From Rhizobium leguminosarum (GTDB taxonomy: Bacteria; Pseudomonadota; Alphaproteobacteria; Rhizobiales; Rhizobiaceae), in the NCBI RefSeq assembly GCF_001652265.1, contig NZ_LWBS01000008.1, forward strand, positions 1 through 12,391: a DNA stretch of 12,391 nt, given 5' to 3'. Position 1 is the first letter of the stretch. Every line of letters begins with the position of its first letter. Positions 12,312-12,391 of this stretch are shown in pieces. The position numbers were made by a program, and so were the translations under genes. The notes under the pieces were generated by a model. It saw only the letters and a program-made list of their open reading frames with translations, was not told the origin of the DNA and ran no database searches.

Positions 12312-12391
12312 AGATGATCGCATTGTTTTCGGCGTCGTCGCGGCGGCTCGCAGAGATGGCGACGACTTCGCGTGACGAGATTACAGACGGC
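12298..12391 (-). CDS. Possible 3' end of a gene entering from the right
   Basis: On the minus strand, one frame is open from the window edge to TAA (complement of 12298-12300) and encodes about 30 residues with ordinary protein composition, including SVISSREVVAISASRRDDAEN. The other minus-strand frames look like noise. The family is not recognisable from so short a tail. The hairpin cluster at 11987-12187 would be a natural transcription end for such a gene. A + strand frame starting at 12314 is a weaker alternative because its ribosome site touches the ATG. Confidence 0.3.
   Translation of the reverse strand, partial: PSVISSREVVAISASRRDDAENNAIISSPA

Noticed and set aside
12039..12323. 94-residue minus-strand frame at the right end
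   Set aside because: It is built from the arms of palindromic repeats, and no family features are visible.

Overview
The window reads as chromosome or large-replicon DNA of a Rhizobiaceae bacterium, most likely the Rhizobium leguminosarum/etli group. The reasons are the high GC content, the protein families, several palindromic intergenic repeats of the kind known from rhizobia, and a promoter matching the alphaproteobacterial general-stress (EcfG/RpoE2) consensus. No rRNA, tRNA, phage, transposase or CRISPR array was seen. This looks like ordinary accessory/metabolic gene content with some decayed genes, and no feature here is clearly a new multi-gene system.

Region 1 (1-2950): a long interrupted palindrome, an AraC-family regulator, a RIME-like mosaic repeat, then a two-gene unit made of an EamA/DMT exporter and a stand-alone B3/B4 (PheRS beta-like) domain protein. 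Region 2 (3000-4310): a DUF427 protein, then a small stress island. It has a perfect EcfG-type promoter driving only a 19-codon relic of a DUF6894 gene, a convergent intact DUF6894 gene with its own EcfG-like promoter, and a wrecked Crp/Fnr-family regulator.

Region 3 (4389-8318): a LysR regulator converges on a coupled SnoaL-like/zeta-crystallin-type oxidoreductase pair. An MFS exporter is divergent from that pair, across an AT-rich regulatory gap. The layout suggests a LysR-controlled detoxification or small-molecule handling locus, but the substrate cannot be told from sequence. Region 4 (8415-10890): a run of single + strand genes for a secreted DUF922 metalloprotease-like protein, a DUF1428 protein, a Tat-exported alpha-carbonic anhydrase, and a YjbQ-family enzyme. 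A threefold 19-bp tandem repeat lies between the last two.

Region 5 (10890-12391): a second copy of the rhizobial 50-bp palindromic repeat, two tandem paralogous small secreted proteins with a possible 35-residue ORF between them, then a dense set of strong hairpins. At the right edge there is possibly the 3' end of a minus-strand gene. The most useful items for follow-up are the paired DUF6894/EcfG-promoter arrangement, the tandem secreted two-cysteine paralogs with the small ORF, and the 19-bp repeats.
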